Source of the DNA: Nitrospira sp.
Lineage (GTDB): Bacteria > Nitrospirota > Nitrospiria > Nitrospirales > Nitrospiraceae
Direction: 5' to 3'
DNA length: 10,000 bases
NCBI GenBank assembly: GCA_020216985.1
Contig: JAIWOH010000202.1
Location: 1 to 10,000, forward strand
In this document: positions 7,775-10,000 of the stretch, in pieces
How positions within the stretch are numbered: position 1 is the first letter of the stretch
Layout: each line of letters starts with the position of its first letter
Made by a program: the position numbers and the translations under genes
Notes under the pieces: model-generated
The model's database searches: none
The model's input: the letters and a program-made list of their open reading frames with translations, nothing else
What the model was told of the DNA's origin: nothing

Positions 7775-8701
7775 ATGGATCGCTCTCGTCTCGGGTGGCT
7801 GCTCCTGGTCGGCGGTCTCATGCTCGGCCTGGGATCGGGCTGGGCGGCTTACGTCTGGCTGGAAACACAACGCCTGGCGCAAGGGGATCATGACCAGTCC
7901 CTTCACCCGGTCCTGGTCGCTACGCGAAACTTGCCACGGGGAATCAAATTGACCCCGGACGATGTGCGGCTGGTGTCTTTCCCGGACACCAGCCGCCCGG
8001 ACGGAGCCTTGGAATCGGTCGAAGCCGGTGTAGACCGGATGGTCCTGGAGCCGCTTCGTAATGGAGAGCCAGTGCTGGACACCAAGCTTGGCCCAGCTGA
8101 TGTCATCGCTTCGCCGGTCGCATTGCGGACGCCCCAACACAAACGGGCCTACGCGGTTCGGTTGCAAGGCCCGGCCGGCCAGGTGACCGCTCCTGGGGAC
8201 CGCATCGACCTGCTTGTGACAGTCCGACCGACAGACACTTCGGGCGGTCCGCTCACGGAACCGACGAGCCGGATCGTCGTGGAACAGGTGCCGGTGCTCG
8301 ACGTGCTCCGAGCGCCTGCGGGGAACACGGAGAGTGGGGGCGGTTCACAGCCTGTCTCCCCAAGCGACGGGCAAGACGTCATCCTCGAGGTGACTCCTGA
8401 AGAGGCAGAGCGGGTGGCGTTGGCGGAGCACGAAGGCACCTTGCGCGCCGTATTGCGACATCCCACCGACACGGAGGCGGCTAACACGCCAGGCGTGAGT
8501 CAATCACGCCTATTGGGCCTGGAACGGCCCACAAGACAGGCGGGCGATCCACAGCCACGCCGGCCTCATTCAGTCACACCGACTCCACGGGCGGAGCCGG
8601 TCCGTCAGACTGCGCCGACTGCACCGACACAAGCAACCGCGGCCCCCTCAACCCGCATCGAGGTGATTCGGGGAGGACAACGGAGCGAGGTGGCCTTTTG
8701 A
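7775..8701 (+). CDS. cpaB: Flp pilus assembly protein CpaB (RcpC)
   Basis: This 308-residue protein belongs to the tad pilus assembly apparatus, where CpaB/RcpC is periplasmic and associates with the secretin. An N-terminal hydrophobic segment (about 7-28, LGWLLLVGGLMLGLGSGWAA) acts as a signal anchor. A SAF domain follows about 44-108 (VLVATRNLPRGIKLTPDDVRLV, then LEPLRNGEPVLDTKL), and then the RcpC/CpaB domain about 123-228, including APGDRIDLLVTV and DVILEVTPEEAERVALAEHEG, both typical of the family. The last 70 residues are rich in Pro, Thr and Ala and look disordered, ending EVIRGGQRSEVAF. GGAG lies 8 nt before the ATG. It sits between the pilin and the secretin genes, the usual order apart from the absent peptidase gene. 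Confidence 0.95.
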   Translation: MDRSRLGWLLLVGGLMLGLGSGWAAYVWLETQRLAQGDHDQSLHPVLVATRNLPRGIKLTPDDVRLVSFPDTSRPDGALESVEAGVDRMVLEPLRNGEPVLDTKLGPADVIASPVALRTPQHKRAYAVRLQGPAGQVTAPGDRIDLLVTVRPTDTSGGPLTEPTSRIVVEQVPVLDVLRAPAGNTESGGGSQPVSPSDGQDVILEVTPEEAERVALAEHEGTLRAVLRHPTDTEAANTPGVSQSRLLGLERPTRQAGDPQPRRPHSVTPTPRAEPVRQTAPTAPTQATAAPSTRIEVIRGGQRSEVAF

Positions 8702-8721
8702 CGCACCGGACTCCTGACACC

Positions 8722-10000
8722 ATGGCAATGCGCGGTCAACCAAGATTAACTGAAATTGTGTTTGGCCATCGGTCATGCAAGGAGATCAGATTTTTTCTTG
8801 TTCTTTTGCTGGGGCTCACGGTGCTCGGCTGGGACCTCCTCTTTCCTCCTCGGTCTTGCGCGGCCGATCAATCCGATCAATCATCGGGCATAACCAGCGG
8901 CGCAACGAAACCCACCGTCCGCATCGCTGTCGGCGGCTCCCACGTCCTCGATCTGAACAGGCCGACCAGCCGAGCCTCGGTCGCCAACCCGGAGGTCGCC
9001 GACACGATCGTGCTCTCGCCTCGCCAACTGTACATTTTGGGCAAGAGTCCTGGTGTGACGACCCTCATGGTGTGGAACAAAAACAACGAGTCGCCCGTCG
9101 CTTACGACATCGCCGTTGAACCCAATATCGCGGAGCTGGCCCGCCTGCTTAAGAATCTGTACCCGCATGATAGTCCTCTGCAGGTCACCACGGCCGGTGA
9201 TCACCTGGTTGTGAGCGGAACCGTCGCCAGTGCCGCCCGTCTGTCCCAAATTCTCTCCATCGCCGAAGCCTACGCGCCGAAGCGCGTCATCAACCTGCTC
9301 TCGTTCAAGGGCGCGCAGCAAGTCATGTTGGAGGTGCGTGTCGCGGAAATCGACCGGTCGCTCCTCCGGCGGCTGGGTGTCAACGGCGGCGTGGCCGCCA
9401 ACAACGGCCGCGAGTTCGGCGTCTCGGTCCTCAAAAACTTGACGAGCATCCTGCCGGCCGGCGACAGTGCGGCGGCCATTGCACCCATCGCCGGCGCCGC
9501 CGCCCCCTTCGGCATCGGGCTGGGGCCGACGATCTCCGCGCTGTTTCGAGGAGGGATCGGCAACACGAGTTGGACCGCCTTTCTCGACGCGCTCAAGGAA
9601 GAAAACCTCGTCAAGGTGCTCGCCGAACCCACCTTGGTCACGATCAACGGCCAAGAAGCTTCGGTCCTGGCGGGTGGCGAGTTTCCCATTCCCATTCCCC
9701 AAGCCTTCGGCGTCACGACCGTGCAATACAAGAGTTTCGGCGTCCAGTTGAAATTCCGGCCGACGGTGTTGGATCAGCGACGCATCAGCATCGCCGTCAC
9801 CCCCGAAGTCTCCGAGCTGGACTTTGCCAAGAGTTTGACCTTACAAGGATTCACCGTGCCGTCCGTCACGACCCGACGCGCCTCGACGACGGTCGAGCTG
9901 GAAGAGGGGCAAAGTTTCGTCGTGGCCGGCCTGTTGCGCGACAACGTGCGGGAAATCGTGTCGAAGTTTCCCTATCTGGGAGACCTGCCGGTCTTGGGCG
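8722..10000 (+). CDS. cpaC: Type II/IV secretion system secretin CpaC (RcpA), partial at the window end
   Basis: About 426 residues are visible and the frame continues past the window. CpaC/RcpA forms the outer-membrane pore through which the Flp pilus leaves. A long polar start (1-23) precedes a hydrophobic segment 24-41 and a signal-peptidase-like site after A48 (SCAA|D). Then come a secretin/pilus N-terminal domain about 65-130 (VANPEVADTIVLSPRQLYILGKSPG), a BON-like domain about 134-195, and the secretin core from about 202 with LAEPTLVTINGQEASVLAGG near 303-322, GVQLKFRPTVL near 340 and VPSVTTRRASTTVELEEGQ near 384. The end LGDLPVLG is the usual secretin core end, so only a short stretch is missing. 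The start is uncertain: ATG 8722 lies 20 bp past cpaB without a clear Shine-Dalgarno; ATG 8728 is an alternative. Coupling to cpaB translation is possible. Confidence 0.94.
   Translation, partial: MAMRGQPRLTEIVFGHRSCKEIRFFLVLLLGLTVLGWDLLFPPRSCAADQSDQSSGITSGATKPTVRIAVGGSHVLDLNRPTSRASVANPEVADTIVLSPRQLYILGKSPGVTTLMVWNKNNESPVAYDIAVEPNIAELARLLKNLYPHDSPLQVTTAGDHLVVSGTVASAARLSQILSIAEAYAPKRVINLLSFKGAQQVMLEVRVAEIDRSLLRRLGVNGGVAANNGREFGVSVLKNLTSILPAGDSAAAIAPIAGAAAPFGIGLGPTISALFRGGIGNTSWTAFLDALKEENLVKVLAEPTLVTINGQEASVLAGGEFPIPIPQAFGVTTVQYKSFGVQLKFRPTVLDQRRISIAVTPEVSELDFAKSLTLQGFTVPSVTTRRASTTVELEEGQSFVVAGLLRDNVREIVSKFPYLGDLPVLG

Noticed and set aside
8762..8779. Sigma-54-like TTGGC...TGCA element
   Set aside because: The GG-to-GC spacing is 11 instead of 10, and it lies within the secretin reading frame.
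8775..9119. Plus-strand open frame of 114 codons starting at ATG 8775
   Set aside because: It overlaps the secretin gene in another frame; the secretin frame carries the conserved domains, so the frame at 8775 is a shadow even though its ATG lies just before AAGGAG.

Overview
The window looks like chromosomal DNA of a GC-rich Gram-negative bacterium, most plausibly a Nitrospira-type member of the Nitrospirota. That placement is an inference from overall protein character and gene style; no rRNA or other taxonomic marker is present. The Gram-negative assignment is firmer, because a secretin (an outer-membrane pore) is encoded at the right end. No mobile element, CRISPR array, tRNA or rRNA gene was seen.

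Left part (1-5434, minus strand): two sensor histidine kinase genes in tandem. Transcription order is right to left. The first kinase (5013-3277) has a degenerate receiver domain, a GAF domain and a NarL/NreB-type (HisKA_3) kinase core. The second (3149 to beyond position 1) is a large membrane-bound hybrid kinase with an extracytoplasmic sensor region, two PAS domains, a HisKA/HATPase core and two receiver domains; its C-terminus lies outside the window. Between them sits a perfect 12-bp inverted repeat. A possible promoter and a dyad lie in the 420-bp gap upstream of the first kinase. No stand-alone response regulator is visible.

Middle (5435-7117, minus strand): a complete ABC-F ATPase closely resembling the translation factor EttA, a housekeeping gene. 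It is followed by a 382-bp divergent intergenic region that holds a 30-bp-spaced direct repeat, a run of 14 G and a leader hairpin.

Right part (7500-10000, plus strand): the start of a tad/flp (type IVb pilus) locus. It has a 56-residue Flp pilin, the assembly protein CpaB/RcpC and the secretin CpaC/RcpA, which runs off the window. A hairpin spans the pilin stop codon and could let the pilin be expressed above the assembly proteins. Pilin, periplasmic CpaB and outer-membrane CpaC should work together; the prepilin peptidase, ATPase and TadB/C platform are expected downstream or elsewhere.

Most striking are the two long G/C homopolymers (C11 inside the end of a kinase gene, G14 upstream of the pilin gene), the kinase whose receiver has lost its phosphorylation site, and the hairpins at gene borders. 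No wholly new system is evident.
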